Positions 1-10,922 of a DNA stretch of 64,000 nt are shown here, one piece after another (position 1 is the first letter of the stretch; the number at the start of each line of letters is the position of its first letter). The notes beneath the pieces are model-generated. The model saw only the letters and a program-made list of their open reading frames with translations, was not told where the DNA came from and searched no databases. The position numbers and the translations under genes are program-made. Location of the stretch: positions 620,001-684,000 of the forward strand of contig JAECYW010000015.1 in the NCBI GenBank assembly GCA_023014335.1, given 5' to 3'. Origin of the DNA: Galerina marginata. Lineage: Eukaryota > Basidiomycota > Agaricomycetes > Agaricales > Galerinaceae.

Positions 1-931
1 TTTTCGGGCTTCAAATCGCGATGGCATACCCCTTGGGAATGAATATAGTGCTTCATATTGGAAAGAGGAACTTTGAGTGATAGAAAGGACCAAATGAACA
101 AAGAACGTACCATGCCTGAGATGAGTTGGTTGAAATATAACTGTGCAATATCCTCTCCGACGCCGACATCCGCGGCTGGGACAAGAAAATAATGAAATGA
201 AAGCAAAAACAAATGGTAACGGGAAGAACATACCGATTTTGTCAAATAAATCACCTCCACTTGCCAATTCCAAAAGCATATAAATCCCGGGCACATATGT
301 TAGTTTGTGTTTCAATTCCACCACAACAGCGTTCAGAAACTCGAGGACGTTGGAGTGCTTCAGCGCAGAGTGCACGCGCATCTCTTTTTCGATGTTTTTC
401 CTGTCTTTTTCAGTCGTTTCTTCGGTGAACATGATGAGCTTGCAAGCGGCGACACGGTGTTCGGGGATGTTTACTGCGCGAAAGACACTAAATGGAAAAG
501 AAAGGAGTTGGTGAGGACCGACCCTGAAATCACGCCAGCGAACGAGATATAAATAAATGTCAGGAGGTTGGGTTGGGCAACCCATTGGAGCCTCTCTTCG
601 ACCACTGCGAGGAGCCTGAGAGTTGGAAAATTTCCCGGTAAATGAATCATTGAAAGGCGAATGTGCCACGAAGGGCATGGTCCAACCAACGTTAATGATG
701 TGCAGGAACGCCTTTCACAACCCCTTCCCTTGTTCCTTTGTTAAAAGCTCTACCAGCCACGCCGCATTTCTTTGATATTACTGATAGGCACCCACCTCGA
801 GAAGCCGCCTCCCCCAATCTGGTCAACCAGCTCATATCCTACGCGTCGTTGAAGCCCGTTAGCGTTATCGAATTCCAGAAGAAACATACGAACGACATAC
901 CGACAATTGTGGGGTACTTGGCGCCTGGCAT
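1..931 (-). CDS. chk1: Chk1-like checkpoint serine/threonine kinase, 5' part
   Basis: N-terminal half of a CAMK-group kinase that runs off the left edge. Reading from the ATG at 931, exon 1 (931-901) and exon 2 (838-796) join to give the glycine loop GYELVDQIGGGGFS. Exon 3 starts at 487 and gives VFRAVN, the ATP-binding lysine in AACKLI, the acidic C-helix region and the hinge MLLELASGGDLF. After an intron near 170-226 comes AQLYFNQLISGM, and after another near 60-110 HSQGVCHRDLKPE, the HRD catalytic loop, at the very edge. All introns are GT-AG and 50-65 nt except the larger one between 796 and 488. In fungi Chk1 phosphorylates cell-cycle targets after DNA damage. The match to Chk1 (Tyr-Val-Pro-Gly before the hinge, two-residue spacing of the loop) is from memory; another CAMK kinase is possible. 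The catalytic C-terminal lobe and regulatory tail lie outside the window. Confidence 0.85.
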
Positions 932-1308
932 GGTATAAAACAAGGAAAAGAAAATCCAATGGTAGGATGTGGGCTGCCAAGAAAGATGATGGTGAACGGG
1001 GGGGATGTTGAGAGAAATGTTTTTTTCAACTTCCCATCAATGTGGCAGACCAATTTGCGCGACGCATCACGGTCACGTGGTATGTTGGAACGTTTTGTGA
1101 CTCATTTGTTCCCGGTTTTGTTCCCGGTTCCCGACACCGCCCGCTACTCAGCTGCCTGCAGACGTTGACAAGACATTGAAAGAGGGTACCAAATACTTAT
1201 TTTTCGAAGGTATGTTTCTTAAGCTGATTTCCCAATAAGTTTCCCCGACACGATTCCTTGTCCTGTCCTGTACATATCCTCTATTTCTTTCTATACCTCC
1301 TCAGACGT

Positions 1309-2866
1309 TCAGCCCCTGGAATCGACCGGCTTCTCGAGCCAATCCCTCGCCTCAAAATCAGCCAATGTGTCGCTCGCCATCTCCTCAAAGCTTCTATACT
1401 TCAACCCCAAGATTCGCTTGCCTTTCTCCGGGTTAAAGTCGAAGCGAATGAATTTCTCCAGTTCGGGATTTCCACGCGGGAGGATACCAGTTGTGTACAA
1501 TTTGGGCAGGAGGACGTAAAGGATATTGCCTGCTGACCGAACTTTTGGTTAAACTTGAGTATGAATGAAGGAAAGTGGATGCGTACGTGATTCTTGCCAT
1601 GTTGTGGCGGCTTTTGTGATGAAACAAAGCAAAGGGAAAGGTGAACAAAGAAATCATGCAACTGAATTATTGTACGCACCATTGGAAATGATAATTCTCT
1701 CCCCACCCGCCTCCTCCTTTCTCAACGCTAAAACATGGGCGGCCGCAACGTCTCGAACGTCGACGTATGCAAAAGACATTTTTAGCAAGTCGTCCGATTT
1801 CTCTTGGGTTATATTTCTCCACCATACTCCCAAGGAAGAATTCAGGTCCTGTGGGGTCTTCAATTCTTGTAAAGGAGGCTTGAGACGACAGTTAGATGTT
1901 GAATATAGAGACTGCTAATGAATAAATTAGCTTACACCTATAACCTACGGTTTAAATATGCCCGTCAGGATCGAAATGAGCTCAGTGTAAACGACTGCGG
2001 TCGGAAGCTGCATACCAGAGGAGGATTAAGGGTAACAATATCCCACTTGATTTCGTTTTTATGCTGGCTATAAAAGTCCCAAGCCGCTGTTTAGATCAAG
2101 GATTTCAAAGTCAAAACACATTCTTTTCCGTCAACCATAACAAGCAAATTAACTTGCCTTTCTCCGCCAAAGTCTTCGAAGCCCAGTACTTCATAACCCC
2201 ACTTGCATCTTTACCTTGGTCTTTCACAGTTTGTATAGCTTCGTCACCCCAGGTAGTTTCGTCGAAGACAACTCCGGGTTTTGCCCCCATGTTGGCCATA
2301 GCTGTAGCAGAAGAAGTGAGAACGATGCGCTTCACTTTGGTCCTTGAAAAGCGATGTTCAGCCGAGTTCAAGACAATGGCTAAGCTCATACCCGAATTTA
2401 AGAGCGCTTTGCAAGATACCTATGGTACCTTGAACGGCTGGTTTGATGTAACCTTAGAGACAGACAGTAATCAGAGAAATAACCCAGAAGTACTCAGTGT
2501 ATTACTTACCATCAGGATCGCTCGTCGGAGAGTCGAGGGGAGACGCGATATGCTCAATAGCGTCGACCTCTTTTACAGCTTCGTCAAAAGCACCCTCCTG
2601 CCATGATTATTTTCGTTCATCAGACAGTGACGGCACATAAGCTGCTTAAAACACACCCTGACAATATCTTCAACGATAGTCCACTCGACTCTGTCGCCGT
2701 ACGACCCGAAGTACTCTCTCAAGCGCTTCCCCTTCTCCTCCGACCGCACAGCGCCTCGGACAGTATACCCCTGCTCAAGAAGGGTCCGAACGACCCACAT
2801 TCCTATGAAGCCATTGGCGCCAGTGACGAGGACTTTTACGCTTTCATTAGGATCGACGATTGGCAT
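1309..2866 (-). CDS. NAD(P)-dependent extended-SDR reductase (GRE2/dihydroflavonol reductase-like), copy A
   Basis: Spliced gene with about six exons. Exon 1 begins at 2866 with MPIVDPNESVKVLVTGANGF; an in-frame ATG 29 codons upstream (2953) is rejected because the paralogue at 8952 starts at the equivalent residue. The Rossmann motif TGANGFIG is near residue 14. Later exons give VKRIVLTSS (strand before the active site) and the catalytic YWASK (Tyr-x3-Lys) near 2190, then VDVRDVAAAHVLAL and the last exon at 1500-1309 ending LEKPVDSRG. This family reduces aldehydes or ketones (methylglyoxal, cinnamoyl-type substrates) in the cytosol; the substrate here cannot be inferred. Introns interrupt at matching places to copy B, so the two arose by gene duplication. 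Confidence 0.85.
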
Positions 2867-4416
2867 TGCTTTACCGGGAGGTGGTGGAGAATGGAAGAGC
2901 TTCGGTAATCCACTCGGGTATGCGTCATGGTGTTGATTTGTAAGGACCTTCAAGCGTGTCGCGTATTCTTTGAAGCTTAGCGCTTATTGTCGAGCCCGCT
3001 GAACTTGAACAGTCCCCACATTGCCGCGTATTGAAGGCGTTGAGTTATCCGCTTGGAAGATGGAGACGCGAAGTGATTCTAAAATCTTGAAAGGAAGTGG
3101 TTTGGAAGCTGTGTGATCGGGCACTGGATGACATCAGCTGATGGTTGCCGAGTTTGCCGCTACCCAGTTTTGCTGTCTGCCTTTTTCGCAACTTGAGGAA
3201 GTCACCGCTTACCATACTCCCTCATGATCATCTTTTCGTTTTCGTTGTACGGCATTCCAAAGCTACAAATCTGGATATTGAAGTTCTCTTTCTTGTCTTC
3301 AACTTGAAGTTCATGAATCAGTCATGAATATTATATTCCGCCTTGGCAGGTCGCGACTCGGACTCGTCTAAATCGCAGCTCGAGAAACTTAATTCGACCA
3401 TTACCTTCAACGGCCGGATTTTCAGCTTCGGACCTTGGGCCCTGGGTTCTAAGCTCTCATTGCTTGACTAGATGTGTTCAAAGGACATGCCGTTCCCCAG
3501 CTATCAAGTATTTTGTTCTCTGATCTATCAACCTTCGAGAGGACTGTGGCAGTGGTTGGACAATACCTTGGTGACTTGGGCCCAGACCAAATCGTCATTT
3601 GCTATCATCGAGCTCATATGAACAGGGAATACCATGGAGACATTAGCAAGGACTTAGGAAATGTGGTAAGTGCTGCGCAAGACCATCGTGTACTTGGAGG
3701 TCGCCGGGTAATGTAATTCCATGATGGTTGGAAGGTAGATGTCAATTGTCAGAAAAGGTCGAGGCTTTCGCCAAGGCGACACTTTTTGGGATGCGTGCTT
3801 AACTTCCAAAAAATTGGCGACGGGTATTTTCAGCGACATGCGTGGTTAAAATTCAAATTTAATTATAGCCGGTGAAGTCATCCTTTCTGCTACCTGGCAT
3901 GTTGCTGATGGCTGAGGTATCTTAAATTAGGCGCATCCGCTTTTACAGCTCCTGTTCATTATCAGAAACTTGAAATTCTCTCTCTAGTCGGTCACTTTAA
4001 CTGACTGACATATCGAAATATCAGCAAGTTTAGTCCCAACTTCCACGTTAGTTTCATAATAGCTGATTGTACTCTCACAAGCCGAAAGTGTCCAGTTAAG
4101 CTCTTGGGGTTTCTTTCACTTCCTCACCGACGGCGACGGTTTTTCAGAAGGCGCTGCAGATAGGAACCTCCGGTTAAACATTTTTTGGTTTTGATGGTGT
4201 TGCTTGCGATGCAAGATTGTTTCTTTGACTCTAGCAGTTCCCGCTCTGGATCGAGAACTTTATGAGTCGAAGTAAGCAACCTATCTTCTCCAGACCTGCA
4301 AGTTTTTGTATAAGAACACCCTACTTTCTTGTCGCTCTACATCTGTTCCTTATTCCAACCCACTCAATCGCCTGGTCGATCCGAGTCCCGCCTTATAACA
4401 TAGCAAGTCCGACATT
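2867..4416. other. Intergenic stretch between reductase A and the fasciclin gene
   Basis: This 1.5 kb holds the divergent upstream regions of reductase A (minus) and the fasciclin gene (plus). I see no ORF with protein-like composition beyond short chance frames such as 3474-3716. A TATA-like TATAAG is at 4309-4314, about 105 bp before the fasciclin ATG, which is a normal distance for a fungal promoter. Confidence 0.5.
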
Positions 4417-5549
4417 ATGCAGCTCAGAAATATTTTCGTACTAGGTTTCGCTGCCACTGCGCTGGCACAATCTATTGTCGACGTGCTAAAAGGGCAAAGC
4501 CAACTCAGCACACTCGTTACTCTCCTGAACACTCAACCAGATCTTGTCAACACCCTTGGAAGTGCGACGAACATCACCCTCCTCGCGCCTCATAACGATG
4601 CCTTCACCCAGTTCCTTAATTCTCCTGCCGGTATGCAGGCTGCCGCGACGCCCGGTGCTGTCGCTGCCCTGTTGACATACCATGTCATCAAGGGCACATT
4701 CCCTGCCTCCGCATTTACCTCGACGCCAGTGTTCGTCAATACACTGTTGACTAACACCTCCTTCACGAACGTCACTGGTGGTCAAGTGGTTGAAGGTGTC
4801 TCTCCTCAAGGTGGTGGAGTCAATATCTTCAGTGGTCTAAAATCCAAATCGTCCGTTACTACACCTGTATGTCGTTGTCTGGTATTGTGGGTCCCAAATT
4901 ATTGACTCTTTAATCATTTGATTAGAACATAGCGTTCACTGGTGGTATTATTCACGTCATCGACAATGTTTTGACAATTCCGCCGACTGTATCCGTCACC
5001 GCCGCGGCCAACAACCTAACCCAGCTGGCTTCAGCCGTGACATCTACCGGACTTCTTTCAGCCGTGGATACAACACCCAATATTACAGTCTTCGCTCCCA
5101 CAAACGACGCGTTCTCTGCAATCTCAAACGTAGTCAAAGGCCTGAGCAACGCCCAATTGTCGTCTATCCTCCAGTATCATGTAGTACCCGCCCTCGGATA
5201 TAGCAGCCTTCTGTCCAACACCAGTCTCCCAACCCTCGAAGGCCAGAAAGTAAACATCGCGCTCTCGGGCGGCAACGTCAACGTTAACACCGCCCTTGTT
5301 ACTGTCGCGGATGTTATCGTGGCAAACGGTGTAGTGCATGTCATCAACAGGTACGAAAACGATTCTGCTGAAATACGGTACGATGAAGCTAACATTATGC
5401 GATCTTGCAGTGTTCTCAGCCTTCCCAACGGCTCGTCTTCTTCCTCGGGTAGTGCCTCTTCGGCTGGGTCTGCTATTGCGTTATCCCCTCGTATCGTCAA
5501 GGGTGCTGTATTTGGTGCACTGTTGTCTACCATTTCTTTGATGTTATGA
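4417..5549 (+). CDS. Secreted, probably GPI-anchored protein with two fasciclin (FAS1) domains
   Basis: Three exons (4417-4866, 4926-5350, 5411-5549) with GT-AG introns of 59 and 60 nt give 337 residues. Residues 1-18 are a signal peptide (MQLRNIFVLGFAATALAQ, cleavage after AQ). Two FAS1 repeats follow: ITLLAPHNDAFTQF with LLTYHVIKGTF in the first, and ITVFAPTNDAFSAI with ILQYHVVPALGYS in the second; each closes with a conserved strand (GIIHVIDNVL and GVVHVIN). After residue 290 comes a Ser/Gly/Ala-rich linker and a hydrophobic tail (GAVFGALLSTISLML), as in GPI-anchored proteins. FAS1 domains mediate adhesion or extracellular-matrix binding at the cell wall. Several NxT/NxS sequons are present. 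Length and two-domain layout are normal for Agaricomycetes. Confidence 0.93.
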
Positions 5550-6444
5550 GCGACCATGATCAAACTTGGGTTAAATAGGAATGGCAAGCACTAGCACGGA
5601 TAGTAGATAAGTAATCGCAGAGTAATATATTGTACACTCTCGTAAATTTCAAGCCTTCCAGCCCACCAACCCAAATTCATTTGTTGTCGATCGATGTCGT
5701 GGGTCCAGAAAGGCGATTTCCTCAATGAAATTTAGCAGGCGGTTGAATGGGGAAGGGGAGATAGAGTAAGTTGCATTCGCGCTTTTGAACTTCCTGGTTC
5801 GGGTGACCCATTGGGATAGATTAGTGACCGAGGCCATCTCCGAGCCAATCATGTACCGGCGCCAAGTTACGCCGGCGCTTATTCACGCCCTTGTGGTTTT
5901 CAAGAGCTACATAGATTCTTCCAAATCGGATTTATTGCTTTTGTCACTGACCCTGTCTACTCACCTTAGTCTTGACTCTGTTTCCCATTGGAAGACCGTC
6001 CCCCTGAAATTCTGGATACAGCGTGGCTCAGCAGGGAAATCGTTGAGGTGGGCTTGGAGGACCATCAGATGACAGATTGACATGTATTATCACAATCACG
6101 ATCATATTTTAGTATCTTATCCTGTCCTGCAATGTTATCCGCAATGAAAGCGCGGCCTAAAATATATAGACCGTATCCTGTGTATGAGGAGCCAGCACGA
6201 AATTCCCTTGCTCCTCGTGATCTTGCGGTTCACGATTCACGGCGAGGTTGAGACAAGGCGAGAAAGGATTTCCGAGATTAGAAATTCGGGTTTTACAGCC
6301 TCCGAGGGTATATGCGCAGCATAAATGGGACCCATCGCATAGCCTTGCTGTGCAGAACCAACAATCCTTCATTGGCTGGTTATAAACCCGCGCTGCCCTC
6401 ACGTACACACTCGATTTCAATCTCGACTCCCCCGCCACCAAAAC
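5550..6444. other. Intergenic stretch with promoter of the 6445 gene
   Basis: No convincing gene here. TATAAA at 6381-6386 lies 59 bp before the next ATG and a reversed CCAAT (ATTGG) sits just upstream at 6371, so the right part is a core promoter for the plus-strand gene at 6445. Confidence 0.55.
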
Positions 6445-7096
6445 ATGTCTGATGATGAGCTCTCCGTTGACGATCTTCTCCGGCAAGCATTTGCAGAAGT
6501 GAACCCAGCACCTTTTTTGCTGCAGGTGGTGAAAGACTATCCTACTTATGAAGAAATCGAGTTCCCTCTAGTCAAGTACTATGTTGAAGCAGTGGAGAAA
6601 AACCCTTCTCGTGGACAAACTCTCATCCGATATCAATGGCGAGTTGGACCGAGCAGTCCACTTCAAGGCCGACTTCGACAAGGAGGCCAAGGACTACGGT
6701 CCGAAAAACAAGTTCCTCTTCCATTCCCTCCTATCTGGCTTATCGCTCAAGAATCGGCTGACTCAAAACTCTGTCATGTACGCGGCCATTGAGAAAGGCT
6801 TGGACCCGCATAGTTGGGACCAACCACTGTTTAATTCGCAGAACCCACAGGTGTTGGTGGTGGGAGCCTGTATACAGCTGCTGCTCTGTGGGTCCGTGCT
6901 CACGACAGAGGCTGCAGGGCCCCGTTATAAAAGGTCGGCTGAGGTGGTCGCCAAGAACCTGAAGGATCAGAAAATAGCAGGGACGGTAAAGGATCCACAT
7001 GCGATTCAAGTATTGGAGGTGAGGAATTATTACACGATTCGGATGTCTGATCTGATGTACCATAGCTGGCGATTTCGCATGCAGAGACTGGCTTGA
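6445..7096 (+). CDS. Hypothetical protein, one short intron or a frameshift
   Basis: Starts MSDDELSVDDLLRQAFAEVN at 6445. The good frame changes between about 6570 and 6600; from there LLVDKLSSDINGELDRAV continues to a stop at 7096. A GT-AG intron at 6526-6571 (46 nt, pyrimidine-rich CCCTCTAG acceptor) restores the frame and gives a protein of about 200 residues. Alternatively the five-A run near 6597 carries one extra base, because the translation of the putative intron (KDYPTYEEIEF) is also protein-like. The second half has a hydrophobic stretch VLVVGACIQLLLCGSVL that could be a membrane-associated helix. I do not recognise the family. TATA and CCAAT boxes upstream suggest that it is expressed. 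Confidence 0.55.
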
Positions 7097-7385
7097 AGCC
7101 GGAAAACGAGCGTTATGATGTCTGGGTCCTCCTCTTTCCATCGAAGTCTTGAAGTAATAAATCACCTATCCATACCGTCGGCGCCTGGTCATTTAAGGTC
7201 GTTCGTTAGTGCGCCAGTTATCTGACGCTATTCGGGCTATACCGATATCGACTAATAGTATTAATGTCGAATCACTGGCACGGCAGCTGATTTATTGTTC
7301 ATACAGTTGGCCTAGATCGAAGATACAAATACACAATGATAGAGAACTGTAACAGACATCCCATTCGCGGACTTGAGATGTCCAA
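7097..7385. other. Short convergent intergenic gap
   Basis: Three-prime ends of the plus-strand gene at 6445 and of reductase B (minus) face each other here. No further feature seen. Confidence 0.4.
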
Positions 7386-8952
7386 TTAGTTTTTGACATA
7401 CTTTTCAAGCCATCCCTTCCCCTGGAAATCTTCCAAAGTTTCCTTCATGATTGTGTCTATGCCCCTATATTCTATCCCCAAGATCCGCTTCCCTTTCTCT
7501 GCATTAAAGTTGTACATCACCGCCGATGTATCAAGTTCGGGATTTCCCCGCGGAAGAAGGCCCGCCTTGTACAGTTCTGGGTACGCAGAGTAGAGAATGT
7601 TGCCTAGAAATGACGTTGGTTATTTAGAAAAGGTTGACCGAATGTAACCAAATAAGATACGTACGAATTCCTTGCCAAGTCACAGCGCCTTTTAACAAGA
7701 ATAATAAGCAAAATGCAGCAAAATATTTTGTGAGTTGCCTACCTGCTGAGATGATTATTCTCTCCCCGCCCGCTTCCTCCTTCCTGAGCGCGAGGACATG
7801 TGCAGCGGCAGCGTCTCGGGCATGAATCCATCCAGAGGATGTCTTGAGAACATCGTCTGATTTTTCCTTGGTGACATTGTTCCACCAGATCCCCAAAGAC
7901 GAGGAGTCCCCGTAGTCAGCAGGAGAGTTCGTTACCAGGAGGGAGGGCTAGACACATAAAGAGAAAGAGGTCGGTTAGAGGTCGTTTTATTGCCAGATAG
8001 AGCATATTAATCTTACCCCTGCGACCTAGAAGCACAGCAAATATCGTTGATGAAAGTCAGTTTCGTGATAATCTGAAATCATAAATGAGATGCGCTTACA
8101 TAGGTCGGATTAAGAGCAACCAAGTCCCATCCAATCTCAGCCTTATGCTTGTTGTAAAAGTCCCAAGCCGCTATTTAGGTCAGATAGAATAGAAGCAACC
8201 GAAGTCAATACCTGGCAAGAGCACTGAGGTGATGCACAAACCTTTTTCCGCCAAAGTCTTCGAGGCGCGGTATTTCATCATCGGGGCAGCATCCTTGCCC
8301 TGCTCGTTCACAACTTGTACCGAATAATCACCCCATCCACTTTCGTCGAACACAATGCCTGGCTTAGACACTACACCGATGATAGCAGCAACAGACGAAG
8401 TGAGGACGACGCGTTTCACTTTGTTCCTTCAGAAATAATAATATTAATATTTCAGTAAGCCTGGCTGAAAATCGCAAGGTGCTTACCCATATTTAAGAGC
8501 GCTTTGAAGGATACCTACGGTCCCACGAACAGCCGGTACGATGTAATCTGCATGCACGAATAATGATGAGGCATAGACGCCTGGATAAGCATATTGCACT
8601 TACCATTCGGATCGCCGCTCGTTGAGCCGAGAGGAGACGCCATGTGCTCAATGGCGTCGACGTCTTTCACAGCTTCGTCGAAGGCACCCTCCTATAGTCA
8701 CCCGTCAGCCATCAACGGTTACAAAACCTTTTAGACACATACCTTCACGATATCTTCAACGACGATCCATTCGAACTTGTCACCGTAAGACTTGAAGTGC
8801 TCCTTCAAGTGCTTCCCCTTCGCTTCCGACCTTATAGCTCCTCGTACCGTGTAACCCTGTTCAAGCAGGGTTTGGACGACCCACATGGCGATATAACCAT
8901 TGGCGCCGCTGACGAGGACGCGCGTTCCTGCATTAGGTTCAACGGCTGGCAT
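7386..8952 (-). CDS. NAD(P)-dependent extended-SDR reductase (GRE2/dihydroflavonol reductase-like), copy B
   Basis: Paralogue of the gene at 1309-2866. The first exon from 8952 reads MPAVEPNAGTRVLVSGANGY, with the nucleotide motif SGANGYIA (the usual final Gly is Ala). A later exon holds VKRVVLTSS-type strand sequence, FDESGWGD and the active-site Tyr-x3-Lys as YRASK near 8260. The following exons read DWVHARDAAAAHVLALRKEE-like sequence near 7830-7770, and the last exon ends GWLEKYVKN at the TAA 7388-7386. Introns are short with GT-AG ends and fall at the same positions as in copy A. Function as for copy A: cytosolic NAD(P)H-dependent carbonyl reduction, substrate unknown. Ala in place of the third Gly of the dinucleotide motif is seen in some active SDRs, so I still call it functional. 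Confidence 0.83.
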
Positions 8953-10257
8953 TGCGATTTAGAATTAAAGTAAGTATTAGAACTTAGTAGTTTTGAGCGA
9001 GCGAGAGCAGATAAAAAGCAGATGCGATGATGATGTCGTCAGTGGCTGAAGCCGCTACTTGTAGGTTCGAGGTAGCTCGGTACGGTATACTGAATACCGG
9101 AACGCGAGTGTCTCGGCGCTTGTAAGACTCGCGTCGATGACGCCATTTGTCCCGAATTGGGTGGATTGATAAGACTTTGGCAGAACCTGACAAAGGAAGA
9201 GAACATGTTCAAGGCGACTTCGAGGGTCCTCGGGGAGGAGAAGCAAGGTGGGTTTCGAGTATTTTGACAGTCGAGGCGGACGGCGAAATGTGTGACATGA
9301 AGTGACACATCTGTTCCACGATCCTGGGATCGTTCCACGGAAAATAGGATCGAGAAAGTGATGAATCCGGATTCTTCTGAATTTTCACAAGGGCCTTTTG
9401 TGATCTTGTCCTAGGTAGCGCAAAGGAGGCGTAGTATTTAGTCCGAGTCGCTTCTTTACAGCGAGCGTTGAGCGAGCGCCAGGGAGCGCGCCGTGGCCCA
9501 GGCTTAATCTTCATTACTACAGTACTTCAAGCTTGAAAAAAAAAACTTGCTTTCCTTGAACTGGTGTTGTTGGGTCGATATGCTTATGATGTTTATGCCT
9601 TTCTCTCTCTGACCCCTTCAAGTTGTCTATCCAGGAACACCTGGTGTTCGAGTTAGTAAATTTACCTGCAGTCCAGGGGACCAGGACTCCAGAGCTTCGA
9701 GTCGAAGTTGTTAATTAAACTTAAACTTTATCGTTTGTAGACGCTGGTATATTTCATTTTAGTAGACGGATGGAAATCCGGTCTTTGAAAAGTTAACGAT
9801 GGTCGAATGACCTCCCAAATAAATGACTACCAGGCATTGACGGTCATCGACTGTCAATGAGTTGCAACCTCCACCCTAAAAACTGTCAAAACCAATGCTG
9901 AGAAAGTTGATGCGACAATTTCAACCAATCATCTGCAAGCAATGTTTGTGAATTGACAGTTTGACTCGTATGTGTCAGTGGTCCTTAGTTTCAACTTTTT
10001 ACGCGTCTATATGTCGAGTTCGGCCTTTATATTTACTCAAATATCAAAAATTGTACTACCGTTGCCCAGAAAATGAATGCCCACCGAAACGCCGTTCTCT
10101 TTGAGGGCTTTGTGATGCGTTCCAACACGACCTTGATAATGGCATGGAACGGAGGCAACTACAGTGCAGTAATCCCTCAGGTCGGACTTGACATTCTAAC
10201 GGAAAATTTCCCATCCGATGTCCGGTCTCATGTAAAGCCTCCTCAAATTTTAGTTTG
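8953..10257. other. Intergenic stretch upstream of reductase B
   Basis: About 1.3 kb without a supported gene. It contains several overlapping minus-strand frames (9039-9514) of low-complexity, arginine-rich composition that look like chance. A 61-codon frame at 10073-10258 follows a TATA-like sequence but has no recognisable family. Confidence 0.4.
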
Positions 10258-10680
10258 ACGCCGACCTGTAGAGATTGACCACCGATCGTATCCTCTCTTC
10301 CGGAATTATGAAATCTGAGCTGGTTTCATTGTTGTTTTCTGATCCCCCTTCATTTTACGACTCTCGTGCAAGTTTGGAGTGGGCGCGCTGACCGCGAGAG
10401 TCCGAGCTGAGATTGATCATAGAACGTAAGCACCTCCTCCTTCCTCCTTTGGGCGTTGTCCGCAATTCCCTTTCTTTTCTGATGGGGTATGTCTCGTGTT
10501 TGCTTTCGGTTTAGCGCTGACCGCGAGAGACCGGGACTGCGATTGATCGGAGGTCATAAACGCCCTTCCTTTCTCCTTCTGGCGTTGTCCACATCTTCCT
10601 TTCTGGGGTATGTTTCAAGGTTGCTTTGGGTTTAGCGCCGACCGCGAGAGACCGAGACAAAGTGCGAGATTGCTAACCCT
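10258..10680 (+). repeat. Tandem array, ~125-bp unit, about 3.5 copies
   Basis: The core GCGCTGACCGCGAGAG recurs at 10385, 10514 and (as GCGCCGACCGCGAGAG) 10635, spaced 129 and 121 bp. Each copy continues with a GATTGATC-type block, a CTCCTT-rich pyrimidine tract, GGCGTTGTCC and a TGGGGTATG block ending in TTTGGTTTA. A more diverged copy (CGCCGACCTGTAGAGATTG) begins near 10258. The array ends about 240 bp before the ATG of the next gene, and a TATAAA lies at 10825-10830 between them. Confidence 0.75.
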
Positions 10681-10824
10681 CCGGCATTTGTTGACAAATA
10701 TTTTTTTAGTAAACTGGTGAAGACTAGCTACGTTTAACAGGTACGCGACCATCTTGCGACCATCTTGACTGCGCCCCTCAATTACATTCCCAGTTTCATT
10801 GCTAGTTCGATACAGAATTAGCGC

Positions 10825-10830
10825 TATAAA
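10825..10830 (+). promoter_or_regulatory. TATA box of the modular gene at 10923
   Basis: TATAAA 93 bp before the ATG, the only good TATA in the preceding 300 bp. Confidence 0.45.
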
Positions 10831-10922
10831 GGCTCAAGGACCGACTTGAAATTTACATAACGGGCTTCGCGTTTTGTAACACCCGCTTCTACTGCTCACC
10901 TGCCTATCGTCTACGATTCATT

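Noticed and set aside
213..552. Overlapping plus-strand ORFs at the left end
   Set aside because: They are antisense shadows of the kinase exon on the minus strand, which has a clear kinase motif order.
10073..10258. 61-codon plus-strand ORF with a TATA-like sequence upstream
   Set aside because: No family, no splice context, length compatible with chance.
10258..10680. Repeat array as a CRISPR
   Set aside because: Units are contiguous ~125-bp tandem copies without unique spacers, in a eukaryotic genome.
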